Source: Minisyncoccota bacterium (GTDB taxonomy: Bacteria; Patescibacteriota; Minisyncoccia; Minisyncoccales; Minisyncoccaceae). Taken from it: 39,094 nt of DNA. Location: positions 1 to 39,094 of the forward strand of contig JAQUWR010000001.1 of assembly GCA_028692745.1 (NCBI GenBank), read 5' to 3'. Every line of letters starts with the position of its first letter. The stretch's first letter is position 1. The translations under genes were made by a program, and so were the position numbers. The notes beneath the pieces were generated by a model. It saw only the letters and a list, made by a program, of their open reading frames with translations. It was not told the origin of the DNA and did not search any database. Shown piece after piece: positions 1-8,091 of the stretch.

Positions 1-1
1 C

Positions 2-94
2 ATTCAATTGCCACAGCAATTAAAGATTATAGCTCCCAAATTGAAAGGTGTTCGGAATTTTTTGAACGATAGGGCCATATTCACCTTACTATAA
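2..94 (+). CDS. possible 3' end of a plus-strand gene truncated by the window edge (product unknown)
   Basis: Frame 2 is open from the window edge to TAA at 92-94 (…IQLPQQLKIIAPKLKGVRNFLNDRAIFTLL*). Local GC is somewhat higher than surroundings. Frame 1 is also open to 72, so the reading frame is uncertain. Confidence 0.25.
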   Translation: MQLPQQLKIIAPKLKGVRNFLNDRAIFTLL

Positions 95-112
95 TTTAAA
101 AAATTCTACAAG

Positions 113-715
113 TTACTCTTTGATACCATCTAAATTGATATCGTAAAGTATTTCATCATTAATAAGTCTGTATTTTAATATTTCACTATTATCAAACCAA
201 ATTTTAACTTCTCTTTCCGCTTCTTCTGGTTTGTCAGAACAATGGATAAGATTCCTTACTGCTCTTTGATCAAGATTAGCAATATCATATGAATCAATAG
301 TTAAATCTCCACGAATAGTTCCCACATCAGATGTTAATGGTTCAGTTCCTCCAACTATTTTTTTAACTATTCCTACAGCCTTATTCCCCTCCCAGACCAT
401 TAAAACAACTGGTCCAGCAGTCATGTATGCATATATTGCTCTAATAATATCTTTTCCATATTCAATGGCTGGTTTTTCTATGGGTAGACCTGAATTTTCC
501 ATGTCTTTTACTCTAATCTGACCCTTGCTTTCACACCAAGCATCGTCTTTACTATAATGCTTTTCACATTGTTCTTCTGTTGCAAAAGCAAATTTCATGG
601 CTACTAATTTTAAACCAGTTTTTTCAAAACGTTGAATAATATCTCCCACAAGAGAACGTTGCACTCCATCTGGTTTAATTATTACAAGAGTTCTTTCTTT
701 TTTAAAATCTGCCAT
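113..715 (-). CDS. ndk: nucleoside diphosphate kinase, long form with insertion and C-terminal extension
   Basis: ERTLVIIKPDGVQRSLVGDIIQRFEKTGLKLVAMK and GTIRGDLTIDSYD…NLIHCSD motifs. 200 aa versus about 140 aa for classical NDPK. Confidence 0.92.
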   Translation of the reverse strand: MADFKKERTLVIIKPDGVQRSLVGDIIQRFEKTGLKLVAMKFAFATEEQCEKHYSKDDAWCESKGQIRVKDMENSGLPIEKPAIEYGKDIIRAIYAYMTAGPVVLMVWEGNKAVGIVKKIVGGTEPLTSDVGTIRGDLTIDSYDIANLDQRAVRNLIHCSDKPEEAEREVKIWFDNSEILKYRLINDEILYDINLDGIKE

Positions 716-719
716 ATGT

Positions 720-1535
720 TTACTTACTTATTATTTTTAATTTTTTACCATCAGAAACAACTTTAATGCTTCCGTTAATATCTGTTCTTAATGTTTTAAT
801 ACCAAAATTATCAAGCCTTGTCAAAACATCTTCTGAAGGGTGTCCATACGAATTATTCCCTACTTGAATAATTGCTAGCTCAGGAGAAGTATTTTCTAAA
901 AACTCTATAGATGTTGAATATTTAGACCCATGATGAGCAATTTTTAAAACATCTACATCAACACCAATAATACTTTCTTTTTCAGAAGTAATATCTCCTG
1001 TAAAAAGAAATGAACTTTTATCATAATCCATTTTTAAAACAACTGAAGAATCGTTAGAACTTGGAAAATTATCTCCTTTATCGGGATATAAGACTTCAAA
1101 AATAACATTGGAAAATAATATTTTTGAACCTTTTCTTAAGTTTAAAATTCTTGATTCTTCTTTTTCTATTAATTCTTCCCATTCTTTATTTTCACCAACA
1201 CCGGTCCATACAATATTTTCAATTTCATATTCTTTTAAAACCTGTAAAAGACCGGTTATGTGATCTTTATCGGTATGAGTTAAAACTATCAAGTCAATGG
1301 TTTTGTCCCAAAAAGGCATTTCTTTTGATAGATTTTCTATTATTTTCTCTCTATTAGGTCCACCATCAATTAAAATCTGTTGCTTTAGTGGGGTTTCAAT
1401 AAAAATAGCATCTCCTTGTCCAACATCAAAAAAAATAACTTCTAAATAGTTACTAGAAAAATAATAAACAATAGTGAAAGATAAAATATTTAAAAAGAAA
1501 AGGCATAAAATTATGCCCCATACTTTTTTATTCAT
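720..1535 (-). CDS. ComEC/Rec2-like metallo-beta-lactamase-fold hydrolase with one N-terminal TM segment
   Basis: FFDVGQGDAIFIETP…ILIDGG, LTHTDKDHITGL, LFTGDI, LKIAHHGSKYS motifs. No multi-TM competence domain. Confidence 0.85.
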   Translation of the reverse strand: MNKKVWGIILCLFFLNILSFTIVYYFSSNYLEVIFFDVGQGDAIFIETPLKQQILIDGGPNREKIIENLSKEMPFWDKTIDLIVLTHTDKDHITGLLQVLKEYEIENIVWTGVGENKEWEELIEKEESRILNLRKGSKILFSNVIFEVLYPDKGDNFPSSNDSSVVLKMDYDKSSFLFTGDITSEKESIIGVDVDVLKIAHHGSKYSTSIEFLENTSPELAIIQVGNNSYGHPSEDVLTRLDNFGIKTLRTDINGSIKVVSDGKKLKIISK

Positions 1536-1728
1536 TTTTATTTAATTCAGCAATTAATTTTTTAGAGTCAATACCATATCTGTCGCAAACATCACCCAAT
1601 TCTAATTGCTTCATTTCATACTGAGCAAAAGGACAAGTAACACAGGGTAAACCAAAATCAAGAAGAATCTTTTCTTTCTTTTTGTTTCCCAATAATTTAT
1701 CTAATTTTGTTTTTCTTGTTGTTTTCAT
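1528..1728 (-). CDS. DUF1858-like small CxxC protein
   Basis: LPCVTCPFAQYEMKQLELGDVCDRYGID. Overlaps both neighbouring genes by a few nt. Confidence 0.65.
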   Translation of the reverse strand: MKTTRKTKLDKLLGNKKKEKILLDFGLPCVTCPFAQYEMKQLELGDVCDRYGIDSKKLIAELNKNE

Positions 1729-2705
1729 ATTATTATTCCCCCACCAATCAATTCTTTTCCTTTATAAAAGACTGCTGATTGGCCTGGTGTTATTGCTCTT
1801 TGTGGACTTTTAAATTTTAAAACCTTGTTTTTAGATAATATCGCTTCTACTTCTTTTTGTCCATATCTAATTTTAGCTTTAATTTTTAATGGTAAACCTT
1901 GTTTATTGATCCACTTGATATCTTTTAATTTAACTTCTTTGTTTAATAAAAGCTTTTCATTGCTACTAACAATTAAACGATTTTTCTTAAAATCTTTTTT
2001 AATTACATAATATGGCCCTCCACTTAAACCAATTCCTTTTCTTTGACCAATAGTGTAAAAAAATAAACCATTGTGCTCGCCTAATATTTTTCCTTTTTCA
2101 TCAACTATATCACCTTTAATAAATTTTAGTTTCTTTTTTAAGAATTCATTAGTAGTTCCAGAGATAAAACATATTTCTTGAGATTCTTTATAAGGAAAAA
2201 CAGGAAGCTTTTTATTTTTAGCTTGCTTTATCAAATCTTCTTTAAGTGAGTCTCCTAAAGGAAATAACACTTTATCTAAATTTTTAATCCTCCACAAAAA
2301 ATATGTTTGATCCTTACTCTCATCTTTTGCTTTAAAAATTCTATTATTTTTAATTCGAGCATAATGACCAGTGGCTATAAAATCTGGTTTAAACTTTTTT
2401 GTTTTTTTAATAAACAATTCAAATTTAATTAATTCATTACACATTACGCACGGATTAGGAGTGTTTCCTTTTTTTAATTGTTCTAAAAAATAATCAATAA
2501 TTAATTTTTTAAATTCTTTTCTTACATCAATAACTTTTAAATCAATATTTAATGCTTTAGCGATTTTCTTTGCTTTTTCTAATTGTTCTGTGGGGTTATT
2601 CAAACGCATAAAAACACCAATAACTTCAAATCCTTGGTCTTTTAAAATGCTTGCTGCCATTGCTGAATCTATTCCACCTGATATTGCTAAAACTACTTTT
2701 GTCAT
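1725..2705 (-). CDS. mnmA: tRNA-specific 2-thiouridylase MnmA
   Basis: N-terminal SGGIDSAMAA PP-loop, NPCVMCNELIKF, ATGHYARI, DQTYFLWRI, QEICFI, IGQRKGIGLSGGPYYV. Confidence 0.93.
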   Translation of the reverse strand: MTKVVLAISGGIDSAMAASILKDQGFEVIGVFMRLNNPTEQLEKAKKIAKALNIDLKVIDVRKEFKKLIIDYFLEQLKKGNTPNPCVMCNELIKFELFIKKTKKFKPDFIATGHYARIKNNRIFKAKDESKDQTYFLWRIKNLDKVLFPLGDSLKEDLIKQAKNKKLPVFPYKESQEICFISGTTNEFLKKKLKFIKGDIVDEKGKILGEHNGLFFYTIGQRKGIGLSGGPYYVIKKDFKKNRLIVSSNEKLLLNKEVKLKDIKWINKQGLPLKIKAKIRYGQKEVEAILSKNKVLKFKSPQRAITPGQSAVFYKGKELIGGGIII

Positions 2706-2712
2706 TTTATAA

Positions 2713-2740
2713 AATTAACCCAATGTTACTTGGGTTAATT
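2713..2740 (-). terminator. 11-bp perfect inverted repeat with 6-nt loop, probable intrinsic terminator
   Basis: AATTAACCCAA-TGTTAC-TTGGGTTAATT. On the minus strand it lies just after the ferredoxin stop and is followed by TTTTAT. Confidence 0.7.
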
Positions 2741-2744
2741 ATTA

Positions 2745-2951
2745 TTATTCATCATTGTCTTCTTCTAATTCTACTCCATTTATTTGCTCAATTGCTTCGT
2801 ATGGACATAATTCCTCTCCCCCACATTCTTCGATTTTAGCTGAACTAATTATTTTTGCTTTATCTCCTTCCATTTCAGATCCTTCTGGACAAATAGCTGC
2901 ACAAGTACCACAACCAACACATTTTTCTTTGTTTATTGTATATTCTTTCAT
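2745..2951 (-). CDS. 4Fe-4S ferredoxin (start probably MKEYTINKEK, not the upstream ATG at 2975)
   Basis: CVGCGTCAAICPEG…CPYEAIEQI. The upstream start would overlap the preceding ppa gene. Confidence 0.85.
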   Translation of the reverse strand: MKEYTINKEKCVGCGTCAAICPEGSEMEGDKAKIISSAKIEECGGEELCPYEAIEQINGVELEEDNDE

Positions 2952-2952
2952 G

Positions 2953-3429
2953 TTATTGTTTCTTACTTTTTTCAATTACTTCTTCTGCTTTTTCTTTTGA
3001 TTCAAAACCAGATACTTTTACCCATTTATTTGGTTCTAATCTTTTATATGTTTCAAAAAAATCTTGTATTTCTTTTTTAATATGTTCATCTAAATCATCG
3101 ATACTATTAATATTTTTAAACCTTGGATCAATTTTATCATCTGGCACAGCAATAATTTTGTAATCAAGACCTGATTCATCTTCCATGTTTAACATTCCAA
3201 TAATTTTAACTGAAACAACACAACCAGGAAAAGTAGGATTAGTTGCTAAAACAACCACATCTAATGGATCTCCATCATCAGCTAATGTATTTTCAATAAA
3301 ACCATACTCAAAAGGAAAACATTGAGAAGAATAAAGAGTTCTGTCTAACATTATTCTGTTAGTCTCTTTATCAAGTTCATATTTATTGCGGCTTGCTTTA
3401 GGAATTTCTATAAAAACATTAATTTTCAT
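2953..3429 (-). CDS. ppa: inorganic pyrophosphatase
   Basis: IEIPKASRNKYELDKETNRIMLDR, DGDPLDVVVL, VPDDKIDPRF. Confidence 0.95.
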   Translation of the reverse strand: MKINVFIEIPKASRNKYELDKETNRIMLDRTLYSSQCFPFEYGFIENTLADDGDPLDVVVLATNPTFPGCVVSVKIIGMLNMEDESGLDYKIIAVPDDKIDPRFKNINSIDDLDEHIKKEIQDFFETYKRLEPNKWVKVSGFESKEKAEEVIEKSKKQ

Positions 3430-3488
3430 ATATATTTATTTAATTTTATTATAATACTAATCTTATCTTAAAAATCTTATTAGTCAAC

Positions 3489-4490
3489 CTATTCTGCTTT
3501 CTTTTCTCTTTGCATTAAGTCTCTTACTACTTCTTTAGGGCTCTTTTTTTCATATATTATTTGATATACTCCTCGAGCCAAAGGCATATCAACTCTATAC
3601 TTTTTACTTAATTGATAAACTGCTTCAGAAGTCGTTACTCCTTCAATAATTCCATCTGTTGTTTTAAGTATTTTATCTAAAGTCTCACCCTTGGCAATTC
3701 TTTCTCCAAAGGTTCTATTTCTGCTCTCAGGACTAATACAGGTAGTAGAAAGGTCTCCCAATCCAGCTATTCCAGAAAAGGTCTTTTTCTTTGCTCCTAA
3801 TTTTTGTCCTAATCTTTGTATTTCTACAATTCCCCTAGTTAAAATAGCTGCTTTAGTGTTAGCTCCAAAACCCAATCCATCAGAAATACCAGCTACTACT
3901 GCAATAATATTTTTTAAAGGTCCGCTAATCTCTACCCCAACAATGTCAGAGCTAGTATATACCCTAAAATAGTTATTAGAAAAAATCTCTTGTATATCTT
4001 TTGCTACTTTTTTATTAATCGAAGCAACTACAATTATTGCTGGCATTTTCTTTGCTACCTCAATCGCAATAGTAGGACCAGACAAAACAGCAACTTGAAC
4101 ACTTCCTAGTTCTTCTTTTAAAATTTCTGTCATTCTTTTAAATGTTTTTTGCTCAAGTCCTTTAGCAACATTAATAAAAACCTTTCCTTTTAAAGGAGTC
4201 TTTGTTTGCTTAACTTGCTTAGCAACATCTCTAAAAAACTTTGAAGGAATAGCAAATATTATCCAATCTGATTTTTCAATAGCAATACTTAGATCTTTTT
4301 CAAAATTAATGCTCTGGGGAATCTTAATTCCAGATAAATATTTTTTATTTTCTCTTTTTTTGTCTAATTCTTCCAAATGCTCAGGAAAAGCACTCCAAAT
4401 AAAAACATTATGACCATTTTCCGCAAGAAGAATAGCTAATGTTGTTCCCCAAGCACCATCCCCTAATATTGTAATATTTTTTCTTTTCAT
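3489..4490 (-). CDS. gpsA: glycerol-3-phosphate dehydrogenase (NAD(P)+)
   Basis: ILGDGAWGTTLAILLAENGHNVFIWS, VAKGLE, VLSGPTIAIEVAK, KNIIAVVAGISDGLGFGANTKAA, SGIAGLGDLSTTC. Confidence 0.95.
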   Translation of the reverse strand: MKRKNITILGDGAWGTTLAILLAENGHNVFIWSAFPEHLEELDKKRENKKYLSGIKIPQSINFEKDLSIAIEKSDWIIFAIPSKFFRDVAKQVKQTKTPLKGKVFINVAKGLEQKTFKRMTEILKEELGSVQVAVLSGPTIAIEVAKKMPAIIVVASINKKVAKDIQEIFSNNYFRVYTSSDIVGVEISGPLKNIIAVVAGISDGLGFGANTKAAILTRGIVEIQRLGQKLGAKKKTFSGIAGLGDLSTTCISPESRNRTFGERIAKGETLDKILKTTDGIIEGVTTSEAVYQLSKKYRVDMPLARGVYQIIYEKKSPKEVVRDLMQREKKAE

Positions 4491-4496
4491 AAAAAT

Positions 4497-4525
4497 ATTA
4501 TACCTTTTATATTAATAACTGTCTA
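4497..4525 (-). promoter_or_regulatory. promoter of gpsA, TAGACA-17-TATAAT, ending 6 nt before ATG
   Basis: Minus strand reads TAGACA GTTATTAATATAAAAGG TATAAT ATTTTT ATG. The -35 contains the TAG stop of the upstream helicase gene. Confidence 0.7.
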
Positions 4526-7500
4526 TAATTTTCTATGAGCACAAATATCCTTAAAATCACAATAATTACACTGCCATCCTGGAGTTGGCTTAAAATTACT
4601 TCTCTTGATTTTATTAATTGTTTCTTTTAGTTCTTTTTCTATTTTATCTATTTCTCCTTCTTTGGCACAAAAAGACAAAGAAGATCCATTCTCTAAATAA
4701 AAATAGGTTAATTTTTCTGCTTTAAGACCATAAACCCTTTCTAAGGCTAATTGATATATTAATAATTGTAATTTTTCATCTTTGCTTACTGTTTTCTTGG
4801 GGTTCCCTGTTTTATAGTCAATAATCTCTACAAGTCCATCACCCAAATTATCTATTCTGTCTATTGCTCCAATAAATTGATCTCCGTTTAATTTTAATCC
4901 AAATGTTTTTTCTAGGGCTGGTTCATCATTAATAAAAGCAAGATTTAAACCATTTTGTTTAAAGTTTTCATAAAATAGTTTTAATGATTTTTTTCCTTTA
5001 TCATAGAACTCTTTTCTTATCTTCTCTGATTCATACCAATCATCAGACCATTCTTTATTATAAATATCTATTAATTCGTCTAGAGATGGTATATGATTTT
5101 CTTTCTTTGTTTTTTCTCCCTCCCCAAACAATCCTTTTTGTTCAATCTCCCTATCTTTAACAGCCAAAGCAATAAACTTATGTAAAGTGCTGTGCATTGT
5201 TTTTCCAAAAGTAAAAACAGCCTTACCTCTTGATGGTATTTTTAATATATGTGAAAACTTATATTGCAAAGGACAATTTTTAAAAGCTGTTATTTGAGAA
5301 AAAGAAAAATGATCAGGTAAAAAGTTTTTGATTGTTTTTCCTGAAACATTTGTTTCGTTTGACTCTAACTTGAAACCATTATTCAAAGATTTTCTAAAAC
5401 AAAAATTAGAAGATTTTTTCTTTTCAAGTGCTTCTTTTTTAATTAAATTAGATTCTATTAAAAAAGGTGACGGCTTTTTTAATTCTTTTCCTCCATAATC
5501 TAACCCCCAAGTTAAAAATAGTCCTTTTTTTGCTCTAGTTAAAGCAACATAAAACAACCTTCTTTCTTCCTGAATATGAAAGTCTCCCTGAGGAAGAACC
5601 TCTTTAATTAAATCTTTTGGTATTTCAATTGGAGCTTTTCTTTGATCTGTAGGAAACTTCCTCCTTACTAGATTAACAACAAAAACATATTTAAATTCTA
5701 ATCCCTTAGCTGAATGAACTGTCATTATTTTTACTGCATCAAATTTATCATCCAAACTAGTTTTAAATGATCCTTCTTCCCCAGCATCGATTTCCATTTG
5801 AATTTGCTCAACAAAAGAAATTAAACGAGAATCATTTTGTGTTTGTTCAAATTCTCTAGCCTTTTCATAAAATTGATAAATAATTTCCCATTTTTTTAAG
5901 GTTTCTTCGTCTGCCTTATCTAAATGTTTAGCATAATTTAAATCATTAATAATATGAATAAAAACTTCTCCTACGCTTTTATTTTTTGCTAATTCATAAT
6001 GTTTTTTTAATAATTCTCCTAATTTCCTTAATTTTTCTCTTGTTTCAGCTGTAAACTTATTCATTAAAAACTGACTTTGAATTGCTTCATATAAAGGAAT
6101 ACCTTTTTTATTAGCAAAATGAGTAATTAAAGAAACTTCTTCTGGTTCTAAATTAAAAGGTGACATTCTTAAAATTCTATAAAAACTCATTGAATCATAA
6201 AGATTAATAATAACTCGAAAATAGGAAATAAAATCAAGAATTAAAGGATTAGTGTATAGTCCCTTGGAAGAAAAAAACAAAAAAGGAATACCTGCTTTTT
6301 CAAGACCCCTACTAAATTTATTAGCTGAATCATTAGTCCTACAAAGAATAACAAAGTCTGAAAACTTAGCATCTAAATCAATTTCTTTAATTTCCCAAAT
6401 TTTATTAATTACTCCTGTTATTTCTTCATCTCCTGAGTCAAAACAAAGAAGCTCTATTGTACCATCTTTCTTTTGATTACTTTTAAGTTTTTTATTTATT
6501 TTTGTAAACTTTTTTAAATCAATTCCTTTCTTTTTGGCCTGAATATTTAATTCTTTTATTTCATTTAATTGATATTCTAAACGATTAGGGTTATTTTTTT
6601 GAATAAAATCATATGCTAAATCAAGAATATTTTGAGTTGATCTATAATTCTCAATTAAAACAACTTCTTTGGCATCAGGATAATCTTTCTTAAATCTTAA
6701 AACATTATTAAAAGATGTTCCGCAGAAAGAAAATATACTCTGATCATCATCTAATAAAACATTAATATTATTTCTAGGGCTTGCTAATTTTTGCATTAAT
6801 TCGTATTGCACCCAATTAGTATCTTGAAACTCATCAATTAAAATATATTTAAATTGCTTTCTAAACTTTTCTAAAACATCTTTTCTTTTATCAAAAAGTT
6901 TTATTGTATAATTAATTAAATCACCAAAATCCAATGAACTATTATCAAGTAATAATTTCTGATAAAGATGATATGCCTCAGCGATCTCTTTTAATCTTTC
7001 GTCTTCTTCTATATCATTTAAATCTTTTTTAAGAATATCAATATATTCTAAATAATTTTCAGGATAAATTCCTTCGTTCTTACAATCTGAAAAATGATCA
7101 AGTAAAGCATGAATAAATTTAGTTGGATTACCCATTGGACGGTAATGTTTTAAAAAATGAAACTTATCAAAATTCTTTTTTATTAATATCCATTGAGCTG
7201 GTCTATCTAAAAGCTTATAATCAGTAGGTAATCCTATTAAAAGACCATGATTTTTTAAAACTCTATCGCAAAAAGAATGAAAAGTTGAAATCCAAAAATC
7301 ATAATAATCAAAAGGTAATATGTTTTCTACTCTTTCTTCCATTTCTTGAGCTGCTTTTTCAGTAAAAGTTGTGGCTAAAATTTCATCTGGCTTAACGCCT
7401 TTTTCTTTGATTAAATAAGCAATGCGATTAGTTAAAACAGTTGTTTTTCCTGTTCCAGCCCCAGCTATAACCAAAAGAGGACCTTCTTTAAAACATACAG

Positions 7501-7537
7501 CCTCTTTTTGCTCTTTATTTAGGTTAGATAATTCCAT
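4523..7537 (-). CDS. UvrD/PcrA-like superfamily 1 helicase with C-terminal Fe-S PD-(D/E)XK nuclease domain
   Basis: GPLLVIAGAGTGKTTVLTNRIAYL, LIDEFQDTNWVQ, MTVHSAKGLEFKYVF, RRLFYVALTRAKKGL. C-terminal GAIDRIDNL, EIIDYKTG and CNYCDFKDIC. Confidence 0.92.
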   Translation of the reverse strand: MELSNLNKEQKEAVCFKEGPLLVIAGAGTGKTTVLTNRIAYLIKEKGVKPDEILATTFTEKAAQEMEERVENILPFDYYDFWISTFHSFCDRVLKNHGLLIGLPTDYKLLDRPAQWILIKKNFDKFHFLKHYRPMGNPTKFIHALLDHFSDCKNEGIYPENYLEYIDILKKDLNDIEEDERLKEIAEAYHLYQKLLLDNSSLDFGDLINYTIKLFDKRKDVLEKFRKQFKYILIDEFQDTNWVQYELMQKLASPRNNINVLLDDDQSIFSFCGTSFNNVLRFKKDYPDAKEVVLIENYRSTQNILDLAYDFIQKNNPNRLEYQLNEIKELNIQAKKKGIDLKKFTKINKKLKSNQKKDGTIELLCFDSGDEEITGVINKIWEIKEIDLDAKFSDFVILCRTNDSANKFSRGLEKAGIPFLFFSSKGLYTNPLILDFISYFRVIINLYDSMSFYRILRMSPFNLEPEEVSLITHFANKKGIPLYEAIQSQFLMNKFTAETREKLRKLGELLKKHYELAKNKSVGEVFIHIINDLNYAKHLDKADEETLKKWEIIYQFYEKAREFEQTQNDSRLISFVEQIQMEIDAGEEGSFKTSLDDKFDAVKIMTVHSAKGLEFKYVFVVNLVRRKFPTDQRKAPIEIPKDLIKEVLPQGDFHIQEERRLFYVALTRAKKGLFLTWGLDYGGKELKKPSPFLIESNLIKKEALEKKKSSNFCFRKSLNNGFKLESNETNVSGKTIKNFLPDHFSFSQITAFKNCPLQYKFSHILKIPSRGKAVFTFGKTMHSTLHKFIALAVKDREIEQKGLFGEGEKTKKENHIPSLDELIDIYNKEWSDDWYESEKIRKEFYDKGKKSLKLFYENFKQNGLNLAFINDEPALEKTFGLKLNGDQFIGAIDRIDNLGDGLVEIIDYKTGNPKKTVSKDEKLQLLIYQLALERVYGLKAEKLTYFYLENGSSLSFCAKEGEIDKIEKELKETINKIKRSNFKPTPGWQCNYCDFKDICAHRKL

Positions 7538-7543
7538 AAAGTA

Positions 7544-7572
7544 AGTATATTCTAAAAAAAGAATAAAATCAA
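7544..7572 (-). promoter_or_regulatory. promoter of the helicase gene, TTGATT-17-TATACT, ending 6 nt before ATG
   Basis: Minus strand TTGATT TTATTCTTTTTTTAGAA TATACT TACTTT ATG. Confidence 0.65.
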
Positions 7573-7595
7573 AAAAACATACCCTTGAAAGTATG
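7571..7595 (-). terminator. short hairpin plus U-tract
   Basis: Minus strand GCATAC…GTATG followed by TTTTTTT (5-bp stem CATAC/GTATG). Confidence 0.55.
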
Positions 7596-7609
7596 CTTTT
7601 AAAAATTAT

Positions 7610-7765
7610 TTATTGTTTTCTTTTTTTAATCTCTTCTATTAATTTATCATGAAATTCATCCAATAAATATGGATCTTGTTTTTCTTTAGCTATTTTAACT
7701 GCTTTTTCAATGCCCTCATCAAATGCTATTGAAAGCAGTTCTTCTATTTTTTTATTTTCTTCCAT
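7610..7765 (-). CDS. 51-aa hypothetical protein, not in the ORF track
   Basis: MEENKKIEELLSIAFDEGIEKAVKIAKEKQDPYLLDEFHDKLIEEIKKRKQ*. ATG (CAT at 7763-7765) lies just after the stop of the 102-aa gene; terminator-like hairpin follows. Confidence 0.65.
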   Translation of the reverse strand: MEENKKIEELLSIAFDEGIEKAVKIAKEKQDPYLLDEFHDKLIEEIKKRKQ

Positions 7766-7768
7766 AAA

Positions 7769-8077
7769 CTATTTTATAGATTGAATTATTTCATGTTGAA
7801 AATCCAACAACTCCCTTCTCAAAAGACCCTCAAAGTCAGAAACCTTTTTAGAAAGAATATCTGTTACTTCAAGTTCTTTTCCTTCTCCAATAAGTTTTGC
7901 TAAATTAACTGCATCTTCTTCTGTTAACGTTCCTAAAACCCTTAGAATAATTCTATCATAAACAACCTCGCTCATCTCATCAATAATTTCTTCTTGTTTT
8001 TCTAAAGGTAAATAATCAAGATTTAATTCTTTGATTAAGTCTTTGCATTGTATTGATACTTTTTCTTTTGTAATCAT
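7769..8077 (-). CDS. 102-aa helical hypothetical protein (possibly DUF5663-like)
   Basis: Open frame in a same-strand cluster; helix-rich composition. Family assignment is from memory only. Confidence 0.7.
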   Translation of the reverse strand: MITKEKVSIQCKDLIKELNLDYLPLEKQEEIIDEMSEVVYDRIILRVLGTLTEEDAVNLAKLIGEGKELEVTDILSKKVSDFEGLLRRELLDFQHEIIQSIK

Positions 8078-8091
8078 AATAATTTATTAAT

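Noticed and set aside
1124-1357. Plus-strand ORF opposite the ComEC-like gene
   Set aside because: Hydrophobic low-complexity antisense shadow of a well-supported minus-strand gene.
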